DNA from: Hippophae tibetana
Taxonomy: Eukaryota; Streptophyta; Magnoliopsida; Rosales; Elaeagnaceae
NCBI GenBank assembly: GCA_037013495.1
Contig: CM072807.1
Span: forward strand, 35,010,802 to 35,074,801
DNA: 64,000 nucleotides
Reading direction: 5' to 3'
Shown one piece after another: positions 34,981 to 47,200 of this stretch. The position numbers and the translations under genes were made by a program. Under the pieces are notes generated by a model. It searched no databases. It was not told the origin of the DNA and worked only from the letters and a program-made list of their open reading frames with translations. Every line of letters begins with the position of its first letter. Within the stretch, counting starts at the first letter, position 1.

Positions 34981-35624
34981 TATCACGTCCCGCTCAAATT
35001 GTCCCTAAAAATCCAAACAAATGATGGTTGCCTAAAGGATCTAGACTATTCTACATGGAAAGTTCTAGAATTGCCTAGAGATGTCTAGGAAGAGCTAGAG
35101 TTGGATGGACTCAACTCAAGCAAGAAGACCCTAGAATATTCTAGAGCACGCTGGAGAGTGCTAGAATGGACTGGAATATTCTAGAACATGCCGGATGATT
35201 CATGAAGGATGTAGAAGCCGCTGGAAGCTTACGGAACATCCCGGAACGTGCATGAAGGAACTAGACAAACCTAGAAGATTCTAGAGTTGGCTAGAAGGCC
35301 CTAGACCCTTATGGCATAGTGTATATAAAACAAGAACTCTCTTGTATATTCTAGAAGCTAGAAGAATCTAGAAAGTGGTGGATAGCCTTAAGCTTAGAGC
35401 CACACTATAAATAGACCCATTGGTCTTCATTTGTATTCATCTTGGGAAATCTTGGGAAATTTTAGCATCTTGTAAGATAAACTCTCTCTAGAGCAATACA
35501 AAGCATTCTTTGCAAACTTTCTTTCTATTCTCTTTGGAGTTTCATTTGGATTCAAAGACAGGCTTAGTGCAACGGACGGTACTAAGTGCCGCACGATCTC
35601 TACTTGAAAAATAAGGTCGTGACA
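34981..35624 (+). repeat. Solo LTR (644 bp) with heat-shock-element-like motifs
   Basis: Inserted within the integrase frame, with TTAT on both sides (34977-34980 and 35625-35628). It starts TATCACGTCCCGC (the expected TG is TA) and ends GGTCGTGACA, an inverted end pair. The TATA box is tataaata at 35406-35413. Upstream are many CTAGAA/TTCTAG words, including two perfect GAAnnTTCnnGAA arrays (35058-35070 and 35174-35186) and two with one mismatch (35134-35146 and 35274-35286). No internal region remains. Confidence 0.85.
35058..35413 (+). promoter_or_regulatory. Candidate heat-responsive LTR promoter
   Basis: Two exact three-part heat shock elements (GAAnnTTCnnGAA), two near-exact ones and an additional TTCTAGAA (35349-35356) lie 50-350 bases upstream of a TATA box at 35406. 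Heat shock factors bind GAA triplets in alternating orientation. The heat-activated copia ONSEN of Arabidopsis has a comparable cluster. Function here is inferred only. Confidence 0.5.
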
Positions 35625-35880
35625 TTATGCAACAAAACACAAGATAACTAAAGAATTTGAGGAAGGAGAGCTTGTCTTAGTCTATTTAAAAAACATAAAT
35701 TACCACCTGGCTATCTTAAACTGCAGAATAAAAAGTATGGCCCCTTTTCTATCCCAAAGAAAATAAACAATAATTCTTGTATCATCGACCTTCCTTTGGA
35801 TCGGCAGATTTCATCCACCTTCAATGTCATTCCCAGAACAAAACATATACATCCATTATGAATTCTACCACCCAAGCATG
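35625..35880 (+). pseudogene. Outer gypsy integrase, C-terminal part
   Basis: After the solo LTR the frame continues with EEGELVLVYLKKHKLPPGYL, QNKKYGPFSI and DLPLDRQISSTFNV, the usual C-terminal block of plant gypsy integrases. It has small frameshifts. It ends near 35850, and no chromodomain is recognisable behind it. Confidence 0.75.
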
Positions 35881-37960
35881 GAGCTTAGTGTAAACTGGCC
35901 TTTTAAAATTGTTTTTCTCTTCATTTTATTATGTTATCATTTAGCATGTTTAATTATTATTATCATTTTAGTTTTTATTTTGTGGTGCTTAATCCTTCAT
36001 ATTTCAGTTACCCAAAATGCCAAGAGTTGAGCTGCAATACTTGTGTTTTGAGCAACTGAATTTGATTCCCTTTAAGAGGCTAGTCATGTGTGAGTAAGAG
36101 ACATTTTTTATTGTAATGTTCTTCTTGGACCCTGCTTCTCTAAAGCTATAGAAAATATCATAGAATTGAGCCGACGAGCTTCAATTTATTTACAATCGGA
36201 TTAAAAAAAAATTGAGTTCATTTAACTGCTTCTTCCTACGTCATGTAAATTGCTAGTTATTAACACATGCAAGATACAATAAACGTAAGTTATATTGTCT
36301 TTTATATACTTTAAGATGACATCAAAAAATATTAATTATATCATCTTTTATGATCGTATCAATAGCAATAATTTCTTACGTCAAGTAATCATATTGAAAT
36401 TAGATATAAATATGATTCACAAAACATTTGATTTCTCGCATATATAAAGATGCTTAGCATAATTGTTTTTAAAGATATTAATGATTTGAAATATGAACAT
36501 GATCATATATAATTATAGTAACATATTGCTTTATAATAACAATGAATTAATAGATAAAGCATTTAACAAATGCATGTACGAAATATCTATCAAATCTCAT
36601 GATAAAAATTCTCATTGCTTTAATGTATATGTCATTTGATTTAGCATATATGTTTATAAAATTTTCCAAGCATCAGTTAACATTGAGTACTTGACTCATC
36701 TTAGTAACTATGTATAAATTAATTTTCCATGATTTTCAATCATAATATAAATTGATTATATATGTATGAGAGAATATTGTACTTTGTATCTCACACCTTT
36801 ATATTTTTCTCATACACAATACATTTAAACATTTTATATTTTTTAAAATTTTAAATACTAATCATTTTAATAAATTTAAATGAATAGCTCAAATGTTCAT
36901 ACTATATAAAATTCACTTTTATCATAAGTGATTATAATATATATGCCTGAAAAAACTTTATGTATTTGGCCAATACATTTCTTTATGAAAATTTAATAAC
37001 TCATATTTATGATCCTTATATCTCTTGCTTCATCAAGAGAATGTTTCAAAGAATACATGTACAACTTTATATTTTTACTCTTCCGTGATAAAGTGATATC
37101 ATTTTATTATCAGGTACATGAGGTTCTTTAAGAATCTACTATTTCCTTCGGTCTTTCTATTTTATTTGCTAGAATATTATTAACTCCCATATTCTCTCGA
37201 TAATCTTTATCGTTTTTACGCTAATATGTTTACCAAGCTTAGTTAAACCATCCATTTTTTCTGTTATATATATATATATATATATTATTATCATCCTACA
37301 GCTGGGGCATTAATAATTACGTACACAAGAGGTATGTGATCACAATGTTTAGTGATTGTATCAATCGTTTATAATACTCTACCATTGAGTAATTAATTGT
37401 TATGAACTTTCAGTTATGAAAAAGGATCCAAAATATTCAAAAATTAATATTTAAACTCTAACACTTAACATTTAATTTTGTACGAGTGATCCATCTCAAA
37501 TTGTTTAGTTAGTGCGATAGGGACACCAGTATAACAACTAGTTTTTTTCATTGATTTAAGCTGTAATTTAAAATTTTCGTAATTATCATGTTTTCCGAGT
37601 AAGCTGATTTGTTATGCTCTAAGTAATATATGATTTATTAATCACTTTGAATTTTGAGAGCTTTTCCCTCATCCTAATTACTTGTTTTATATTTGTAATA
37701 AAAAAATATAAGAATTTTTTTCAATATGCTTATAGCCATATTTAATATTAATTATCTTTGGGAGATATTATAACACAAACTTCTACTCCAAACTTGCAAT
37801 ATAATTACATTCGACAAAGTGGTCTCAAATTAAAACCTGTATTCGATCACTACATAATAACAAGAAAAAAAATCAAAATCTATTTAACAAATAATTTAAA
37901 TAATACAAATAATTAAAAAATTAAATATTAATTAATACTAGAAAAATTACCATGTTATTG
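35881..37960. other. AT-rich DNA without recognised features
   Basis: No domain on either strand. It should include the lost 3' LTR of the outer gypsy and the 3' end of the second CACTA element, but I recognise neither. A (TA)n run is at 37265-37284. The short plus-strand frame 35824-36030 is hydrophobic and unsupported. Confidence 0.6.
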
Positions 37961-40370
37961 TTCTATATTATTCAAGATCATCATATTCTTCTCCTAATGT
38001 TATAATACAAAAATTTATACACATAACTAATAACGAATAATAGCATAAATGGGTATTAATTTGTGTTGTCTCTTTTAGGAGAACATAAAACGTGCAAGCA
38101 TACACGGTCACAAGTAATAATATTTGATAAGTAAGTTATCGTTCCCACGGAGATTTGTTACTACAGTTTGTTGAATACTAAAATTATCTCTCTCTGATTT
38201 TATCCAAAACGATCGTTGATTGTAACAAATTTAAGAAAAGAGTTTAATAACAAAATAAAAGAAATCTAGGATTGTAATTTTTCACTAAATTAATCAACTC
38301 AAATCATGTTATTTTCTTTTGATTTATATTTTTTAGTACATTTAATTTGTCAACCGAAAACTTCTAATTTTATTCATACATCTCTTTCGAGCTCCGTACA
38401 AACACACCTCGTTAAATTAATTCACTATATTCCTATGAGAATTAAATTCACCAAGATTCATTACGTTCTAAGTTCTCAAATGACCACACATACAATTAGG
38501 GTATATTCCTATCCTTCATCATACATGTTATTCTATCTATGAGCAATATACACAAAAATGTCTCTTCCAAGTTTATTTATGTGCCACGGATCATTTGATA
38601 AAATTCGTAAATAATCAAAAGCATTAAGAACAAAATAAAATAAACAACTCAAACGTCTTATAAATCGTTCAAAAATAACTAAAATAAAAGCTTCATAAAT
38701 TTAGATCAAATGCAACCTTAGAAAAATTAAATTACTTCATAAATTTAAAATAAAATTATAGCAGCTACAGAAAAATGAGATGAAGAAAACAGAAAATTAA
38801 AACATCTCTTACCACAAATATTTGGCACATGCAGAACACAACAAAAGCCAAAAAATGGCTTCTGCGTGTTCTGCAGTCCAAAACAGAACAATACAAAAAA
38901 TCTCAAAAACTAAAACACCCCAAAAAAACTTTTTTAACTCTATCTTAATATTACATCTAAAATATTACATTTTATTTTTAATAAACACGTAAAAATTTGT
39001 ATCAAAAAATAAAACACACGCGTATCTATATTCAATATCGAAATTTTTATTTTAATCTACGCGTGAGACAAAGCAGAGCCGTTTCTGATTTTTAATTCAA
39101 ATTGCATACCATGTGTCAGCGCCTGATTCGCTGAAATAAATAGTGGGACACGTGGCATGATTTCATTAGTTGCGGGAAACGGGCGTACGATAGATTGTCG
39201 CACGGGAGACAATGGTTGCAACACGGGTGTGATCCTACGCTTTCGCGCTTATCGTAACATGCCACATGTCAGAACATGATTGGCTGCAAAATAAAGTGGG
39301 ACATGTGGGAGCTTGTGATTCGTAGAATAACCGGGCACATGTGGATCGACCGCACGGGAACAGAGGCGCGCGCAACGTGGGGGAACAACGGCTGGACGCG
39401 TCAGACATGTGGGTCCCACCTACACGCCGGCCTGCGCGGCAAGTTGGCCCCACTTGGGCACTGAGCCGCGTGATATAACGAAACCTGCACCCACTCACGT
39501 TGGTCGGGTTTTGTAGAGATACACGCATCGTCGCCGTTACGTATCTGATCTGACGGTCCACATTTAGCGTGTGGTGGATGGCGCGTGGACTTCATCTCTC
39601 CTACGCAGAAAATTAAACTTTCTTAATTGCATTTTGACCCACAAATTTACTTCAAATTACATTTTAAACTTGATTTAATTACAACTAAGCCCTTTTCTAA
39701 TTTAAATTAAATTTTTAAACTTTTAATAATTAAAATTAAGCCCGATTTTAATTTAAATTATATTTTCGACTTTTATAAATTGCAATTAAACACTATTTTA
39801 TTTGAAATTATATTTTTGGATACAAATTTGCAATTAAGTACGTTTTCGATACAAATTATTTAATTTTCTTAAAATATATAAAAAAAATAAATACTAATTT
39901 ATTAAACTAAAATCATTAATAACATAGCAATTATAATTAATAAAATAGATGAAAATAACTATATAAAATACAGTTATCAATTTGCTCAAAAAAATAGGAG
40001 ATCTAAAAGATAAGTTAGAGAGGAAGAAAACTCACTAATCGGTGCTGGAATTGGTGGTCGTAGGTGACCAGAAAATGAGAAAGAGTGGAAGAGAAGTGGA
40101 TAAGGTTTTGGGTTTTTGAGAGTTATGTAGCGCTTGGAATAGTTTCTGTCTAGAGAAGAAAGAAGAGAAAAGGAAATATCCACGTGTATAACGTCGGTTT
40201 TACGTGTCAATCGACACTATCCACGTAGTTTGTAGCGTCGATTGACGTGTCGAATCGAAGCTATGTGTAGCTTCGGGTTTACACTGAATCAACTTTAAAT
40301 TCATTATAAATCGGGTTTTTCCAAAAACTGACTTTACATATCGACTTAAATGCCACATTTTGTAGTAGTG
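37960..40370 (-). mobile_element. Second CACTA element, internally deleted, split by a solo LTR
   Basis: The end at 40370 reads, on the minus strand, CACTACTACAAAATGTGGCA, followed by ACTTAAATTC-like and CGTCGATTGACG words like those in the first CACTA. Positions 40110-39980 match the first element's 23790-23930 in reverse. Left of the solo LTR, 37965-38000 matches the acidic tail of the Ulp1 segment (first element, 25690-25730). So most of the coding region was deleted before the LTR landed. The other terminal repeat was not found; a CACTAC at 37848 is not followed by the expected sequence. Confidence 0.65.
38064..39979 (-). repeat. Solo LTR of family C (1916 bp) with ATTTG target duplication
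   Basis: From TGTTGTCTC (38064) to CAGTTATCA (39979), flanked by ATTTG at 38059-38063 and 39980-39984. It matches 29745-31069 over its right two thirds. Minus orientation is assumed from the end pattern (minus strand starts TGATAACTG). It carries one intact CACGTG (39149-39154), and the other G-box positions of its relative are CATGTG or CACATG here. Confidence 0.88.
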
Positions 40371-41089
40371 ATAACTAAAATAAAATCAATTTTCAAATAA
40401 TAATTTGTTGAAATCTCATGAATTAAACACAAGGATTTTTTCCTTATTGTATTTTTTTTTCTAATTAAGAGCATTATTAGTAAAATTGTAAAGTGACTTC
40501 TGTTTTTTCCCCTTATTTAGCATAGTCAAAATTAGGAAGATTATCATATCACCCTAGCTTTGTTATCTAAATTGTAAAGCATATTTATTGCAAATTAAAT
40601 CCAATATAGTATAGGAAAAACATATTTCACAAAGCTTAAATGTCTTTATGATATTAGAGCAAGGTTCTCATATACACGAGCTATGACCTAACTCTTCTCT
40701 AAATCATGAGTCCAAAAAAAATTCAAAAAATATCAATGTAGAAACAGAAACCATATCCATCATAAGATAATTTTTCATTCTAATTTACTATTAAAAATAT
40801 AACGGTAAAAGTTATAGACAATGAGCTCAATCAATTGAAGTAATTATCAATGAAAAAGGTAAAATGAGATACTTAATGAGAGAGATAAGAAAAATCGACT
40901 CAACAAAAATTGATAAAATGTAAAGGTGGATCTCAAAAAACTCCATTGTGACAACATGACTTGTCAATTCTATGGCACTCGTGATTGAAAAACCTACTTA
41001 TTTCTATCATTAACAAAAGAAGTGTAGGAAGCTATTAGGGAAACATATTCAGTTAGTGAAGATTCTTCATAAATATTTGAGTTAAAAAC
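40371..41089. other. Intergenic AT-rich DNA, nothing recognised
   Basis: No frame or repeat that I can name between the CACTA end and the gag relic. Confidence 0.6.
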
Positions 41090-41345
41090 ATGTTTATGGG
41101 AAATAAAACAAAGAAATAAAGAAATTATCAATTACTACAAAGAAATGGTCAATCTTTGGCAATGGCTCGACTTGAGTTCAGAGGAAGACTGGGAATGTGT
41201 CGGTGACACTACCAGGTACAAGAAGAAGGTAGAAAAGGAAAGAGTTTTTGAATTTTTAGTTGACCTTAACTAAGAACTGGATGGTGTGATGGATAGGATT
41301 CTCGGATAAAAACCACTATCCAACATCAGGGAAATATTACCCGAC
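41090..41345 (+). pseudogene. Decayed copia-type gag relic
   Basis: One frame reads WEIKQRNKEIINYYKEMVNL, then LWQWLDLSSEEDWEC, ERVFEFLVDLN, and after a stop ELDGVMDRILG. This is the order of the UBN2/Retrotrans_gag type domain of plant copia elements (Tyr-x-LW, Cys, FL-x-GLN, LD-x-V-R). Stops lie at about 41270 and 41308. No LTRs or pol were found next to it. Confidence 0.6.
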
Positions 41346-44040
41346 GGGAAGAAAGAAGAGACTTATTAGAAAGATATGATAAATGACAACCATGGTGGGG
41401 TTGGAAGCCATCTCCTTTCTAGCAGTGGAGCGTGAGAACTCACATTATTTGCCTTAACTCTCTTGAAGACTTAGAATGGCTAATACACGAGGCAATAAAA
41501 ATGGCCCAAATGGACTTGATCATATTGTTGGGCCTAGGTATCATAAAGCGTCAAATAGGCCATACTTTTTCAAATAGTTAAAAAATGAGAAAGATGAGTT
41601 TATTTGATGATAAAAGAATACAAGAAGATGTGAAAAAATAACATAGACATGTTTGAATTCAAATTTTTAATTATATTTATTTTTCATTTGTCTTAAATTT
41701 AATATATAACTTTTAATGCTATAAAAATAATAAAGTTATCAGATTTAATTATTGTTAGATTTTCACTTGTTCGACAATGTTTGTTATGATAATTCTTGTA
41801 ATAATTTAATCTATAAAAAAATAATTTTCTTTATATATATATTACATATTTTATATGCATATTCATAAAGCATTAAGAAAATCATTTTAATTATTTATTA
41901 TATTTTACTTTTTATAATGTTACTTTTTATCATACAAAACCAAGAAGCTCAAATATTTAGATAGAGTAATAAAATATCACTATAAAAAATAAATTGTACA
42001 TTATGTGTTTATAACATTAATAATTGTTTTTATGATTCATTTAAAATATTATAATATAAATGTATTATCATATAAAAAAAATTCTTTATTTAATTCACAA
42101 ATATAAATTTCCATATATAATACAGATAGAATAATTAGTAAAATTAAATGTGTATGGTTTATCTAAAGCTCAACAAAAAGATAGTTTGTGATTTATCTAT
42201 TGATCTGGTAGTAAAACTTAACTCTTATTTGTTTTAAGTCACAAATTCGAATCACACGAAAGTATCGTTTGGTAAAAAGAAAAAAAATGAATAAAAAGGT
42301 CAAAATAACATTGTTCTAGCTTCAACATAACCTCTAGCAAGTCTAAACATCCCACTTCCTCCGATCACTGGCATATCTCTAACTACATTATCAATTGAAT
42401 TCCTTCATATCAGAGTAATAGAACTACCATTATACTTACCTTCAACAAAGACAGAGTTCATAGACATTAATTGATCTATCTCTTTTTGATAAGCTAACGC
42501 ATAAAACCCTTGAACCCTTTCTATAAATCTTCTACTCTGTGCAAGACCTCAAGTAAATCTTCGTATTAATTAAGAAAATGCGATCTTAATATCATATAAT
42601 CTTATAATTATAACTATTATACAAAAAACAAATTTGTACTTTCATTTAAAAACGACCATTATAACTTTAAAAATGATATCACATTTTGATTGATTAGATC
42701 TACTATAAATATCAATATATTTTTTATATAATTTGATCCAATTGTTTATGTATTAAATATATTATATCTTTTGACATCCTTCAAAATATTGATTTTTTAA
42801 TTAAAATTAATTATTTTTAAAATAACAAATTATAAATATAATGACTTACTTAGAAACTAAAATCTAAAATTTTAAAAGACACTTTAATTAAAATTAATTC
42901 ATTTTGAAATAATAAATAACAATCATAAAAACTAAAATTTCAAAATACTTCAATTTGAATTATTTAAGTTTGATTTCATAACTTACCTTTATATAAACTT
43001 AAAATTATTACATATTACATATAATTATTTCTATAAAAAAATAAAATTCATTATTTTTAATTAAAATTAATCATTATAAAATAATAAATAACTATAATAA
43101 TCACTTAATTACAAATGAAAACTTAAAATTACAAAATTCTTCCATTTTGATTATTAAATCACATTATTGTCTTTATTTATAAAATTTAAATAATTAGAGC
43201 TCATATATAGTTATTTTAGTAAGTTCGCGTCACAATATTAATAATTATTATATATCTAACTTATTAACAATATGATCATATTTTGTTCTCTTGAAATTGA
43301 TGATTTTTTATATAAAAAAATATTTTGTATATTTAAAATATGTAAGTTGAAACGAAAAATATAGTATTTATCCCATGATATAAGAATACAAAAAAGGTGT
43401 GAAAAACAACATAGATGGGTTTGAACTTAAATTTTTTTATTATAATATTTTTTTTCATTTTTTTAAAATTTACCTTTTAATGCTATAAAAAACAAAAACT
43501 TAACAAATTAATTATGGTTAAATTCTGTACATTTAGAACTTATGACTCCTTTTTCTCTTCAACAGCTGAATGTATAGTTATTTTTATCAACTGATCCAAA
43601 AAAAGATATCATGCAATTAGTTAGGTTGAGATCAATCAATATATTAGATTATTACTGTCATATAGACTTCTTAAGACATACGGTGTCTTAAAAATTTGGA
43701 TAAATATTCGGTGTTAGATACATCAATTTTTTTTTTTCAATTTTCTATAAATTTCTACTAAACTGAACTATCAATTACCTACAATCATGTCATGGCGATG
43801 CGTTTGGACATAGGTACTTCAGGAGAAAATTAAACGGCCCATGTAACAAAGGATTACTATTGTGATTTGAAGCACAAACTATGACATCCATTGCAAAAAA
43901 AAAAAAAAAAGGCTAGCACAATACACAACATGCAAGAAAGCCTAGCACAAAAATGACATGTAAGAGAGTCAAGAGTATCTGAAAGGCATTGATGTTGGGG
44001 TAGTTTCATAGGACCGTTAAAGATGAAGCACTTGCATTTG
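41346..44040. other. Intergenic AT-rich DNA with a pair of direct repeats
   Basis: No genes seen. Two imperfect direct repeats of about 150-180 bp start near 41610 and 43375 (shared words: GAATACAA, GTGAAAAA, AACATAGA, GTTTGAA, CTTTTAATGCTATAAAA). They might be remnants of LTRs or a dispersed repeat. The 63-codon minus-strand frame at 43857-44048 includes a poly-A/T run and is not supported. Confidence 0.5.
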
Positions 44041-44054
44041 ATGAACAATGCAAT

Positions 44055-44285
44055 GTAATATTTATTTCTGTTTCTATCACTCCTTGTTCATGACTATGGT
44101 TTCGATATACATATATATGATTCATATATATTTAGAAGGTTTCACAAGAAGAGTGACAATGTAATTGGCATTGACTGTTTGTCTTCCTTGTTCTGATTTT
44201 TGTCCAAAAACTATACAAGTAGATTGTTGTGTTGTGTATATCCCAAATGTTGTTATATCCTAGAAGCCTTTAACATTTTCCATGA
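44055..44285 (-). other. 3' untranslated region with candidate poly(A) signal
   Basis: After the stop codon the minus strand is AT-rich. AATAAA occurs once in a good position (44061-44066 on the plus strand as TTTATT), about 220 bases downstream of the stop. Confidence 0.4.
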
Positions 44286-47200
44286 TCATCTCCTTTGGAA
44301 GTTGAGGTACTTGATACCGTAAGCAAAGACAAAGAAAAAGAGGAGTACAAAACCAATATGGGCCACAACAACTGCTCCAAGGAAGTCATAATCAAAACCT
44401 AAATTCTTTTTAAGGTAAGTATTTACTGATACAATACCTTCACCTGGAACAAACATTGAATCAGTCTTGTCTCCGACTTGGGAGGTTATGAGGCCATAGA
44501 TTGTCCAAGCTACTGGAGAAGCCCAATAATACCACCTCCACCATATTGGGATTTGCTGCGAAGTTTGAAATAAAAAGCATTAGATATTCACATTTTGATT
44601 GCACAAAATTTTAGATCATTCAGTTATTCCTACAAAAATCTTATAACCTCTTTTGTAATTTAGTCCATGATGATGATTATTATTATTATTATTACTATTA
44701 TGTATTCTCTTGATAGCTAAGTTTTTGGAAAAATTGTTGCTAAGACTTATAACAGTGTTTTTAAAGCACTGTGTAGAACCGAAAGAGACTAGGAGTTAAA
44801 GCAAGTCAAATGAGGTTATGCCGGTTGTATGAGCTGTACAAGGTGTCAGAAGAGTCTCCATGTGTATTAATCTCATTGGTTAAAGGAAAATGATTTTTAC
44901 TCATACGTTACGATGTTATTGGCTTGTTAGCAAGTGATCCCACAATTATTTCAACATTCCACATTCTCAACTTCACATTCATAACTTTATATTCATATAA
45001 ATACTACTATGTCACTTAATGCATACAACAATGCATATAACTCTATTTTGCTATAAATAGCAAAGAACTTTCTGTACAGAGTTGATATGCACTTTTCAGT
45101 AGTCAGAAGATAAAGATTATTAGTTTTCTGTTATTTTCTCTCATTGCTTCATCCTGATTCTTCAGAAAATTTCTCGTATTATTGTACTTTTGTGTCTTTC
45201 GGATGAAAAAATAAGACTTTGCAAAATAAAGAGTTGAAGTTTATCAAAAAATGATCTGTCCTTTTTGGTCCTGGCTTGATTACAAACCATAGAGTTGATA
45301 ACTGAAAGCAATTTATCTTCACATCATCCTCTAATGACCATCATTAGATTTTCATTTAAAACTTTGAATTCCGTCTTCCCAAGTAAACCTAACTAATCCT
45401 ACTTCTCAGATAGATTATGCAGACATAGAGATGTAAAATGAGCTATTTCATTTCATCTATGTCTCATTTAGTATTTTTAATGGACTCAACTCAAAATACA
45501 ATATTCTCTCATTCCATTTAAATATCATCTCATCTCATTTAAATTGTAGCCATAATATGCCCAACTTTAAACATAATGTTCTATCTTTTTTTTTATTAAA
45601 CTTTCTCATTATAAGTAATCATGTATCATTTTTTTTTTTTTTTGTATTTTTAGTTGTTTCATTTAAAGCCAATTTGAACAAACGAGATATCTCAACTAAT
45701 ACCATCTCATCTCATGAAAATTTAAATGAGACAAATGTGACAGGTTATGAAATTAATGGGTTGTATCATGGGTCTCATTAACAATTAATCCCAATTTATA
45801 CCTCTAAACAAACATACCTTCCGTGGTACGAGGAAGCCAGAGAAAAGGTTCCAGAAGCTTAGGAAAAAGGACATGACTATGGCAGCTATTTGGTGACCTG
45901 GAGTGAGAGCTACAAGCATCATTCCATATAATGTAAAGTACAAAAAACACATGACTATGAAGTAATAGAACCACAAGAACTTGTCAAGTTGCCAAGGGAA
46001 TCCCATCATGGAGTACAGGATAAGAGAATAGACTAGAGTTTGTACTGCAACATAAATTGTCTCTATGGCTACCTGCACAGCACATATAACACATGATATT
46101 ATGATTAATTAATTCTGATAATCTAAATTTTATATCAAAATCAAACTTTTGTTTTCACTCGATACATGGTTTTAAGTTCAACTTCTTTAACCTGGGCAAA
46201 TGCATAAGGCAATGCGGAAAACATCCCGGCTGCTCTTTCTCGGTAAAAAACTGTTCTTTCAATTGCCACAACGGGCTGCACTGATGATGTATTGGTAGCT
46301 CCAAGGAAGAAAACAGCAGAGTACATAGCTCCAAGAAGATTTAATAGGTCTTGTTCCTTGTTTCTGTTGCCAATTTATCATTCAACATGGACAAATCTTA
46401 CAACATAGTTTTGACAGCTTTTGAATGATATCATAATATTTTGAGAATAATTTGAATGCAAGGATATTTTGGTGACTAAAGAATGTAATCATGAATACTA
46501 TAAATGTAGTATATTGACAAGGTTGAGAAAATGAAAAATACCCTAACTCACATTTGATCTCCTTTGTTCCAAAAAATAAGTCCAAAAAGAACAGCAACAA
46601 CTATTGTCAAGAAGAACCGGATGGCATTGTATTGTGGGTTTCTCCAGTAGGACCAGAGTTGTTTCCAGAAGCAAGCTTTGCATTGAACTGTAAAAGATTG
46701 AGAGTATTTGGTGGGGAAGTAGAGATCCTTAGATCCTGGCTCTGGAGTGCTCATAATTTTGATAAGTTCATTATTTCTCCTAAAATACAAGAAATGTATT
46801 AGATAATAACTTAGTAATAAATAAATCATAGTTTCATTAAAAATAAAGAAAACTAAGGAGATAAGAATGCAAGAGCGTAGGGGATTTTGTACTTGTTCTG
46901 TTCAGAATTTTTATAAATTTCTGCAAAATCTACACCAAGTTGAGCCTCAACTGCAGAAGAACTGATATCCAACATCCATGTAGCAGGATTAGAACCATCT
47001 TTGATTTTAGGAATCCCCGGGATTGCCTGCAAAAGATATAAACATTTTAATTTTATCACAAACTTTGAGAGTTAATATGAACTTTAAATTGGAGTTTAGA
47101 GCTCACTTCAAAGTATTCTATTAAAAAGTGAGAATGGCAACCGAGAGGTCCAGCATAAATGACTTGGCCTCCTCTCTTCATTAGCAATAGCTGTGATGAA

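Larger units (their letters stand above)
6465..35880 (+). mobile_element. Outer Ty3-gypsy element, split by a 24-kb insertion
   Basis: A plus-strand gypsy element. It has a Met-tRNA primer binding site at 6493-6504, gag from 6506, protease, reverse transcriptase (8300-8960) and RNase H (9200-9756), then after the Tat-like insertion 9757-34082 the integrase (34087-34980 and 35625-35850). The order RT, RNase H, integrase is the gypsy order. The 5' LTR is lost to the copia insertion, apart from at most the bases 6465-6490, and I could not recognise the 3' LTR beyond 35880. Many stops and small frameshifts show it is old and inactive. Confidence 0.82.

Noticed and set aside
37848-37860. CACTAC as left end of the second CACTA element
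   Set aside because: The bases behind it do not match the terminal repeat and the 3-bp flanks (GAT versus ATA) differ.
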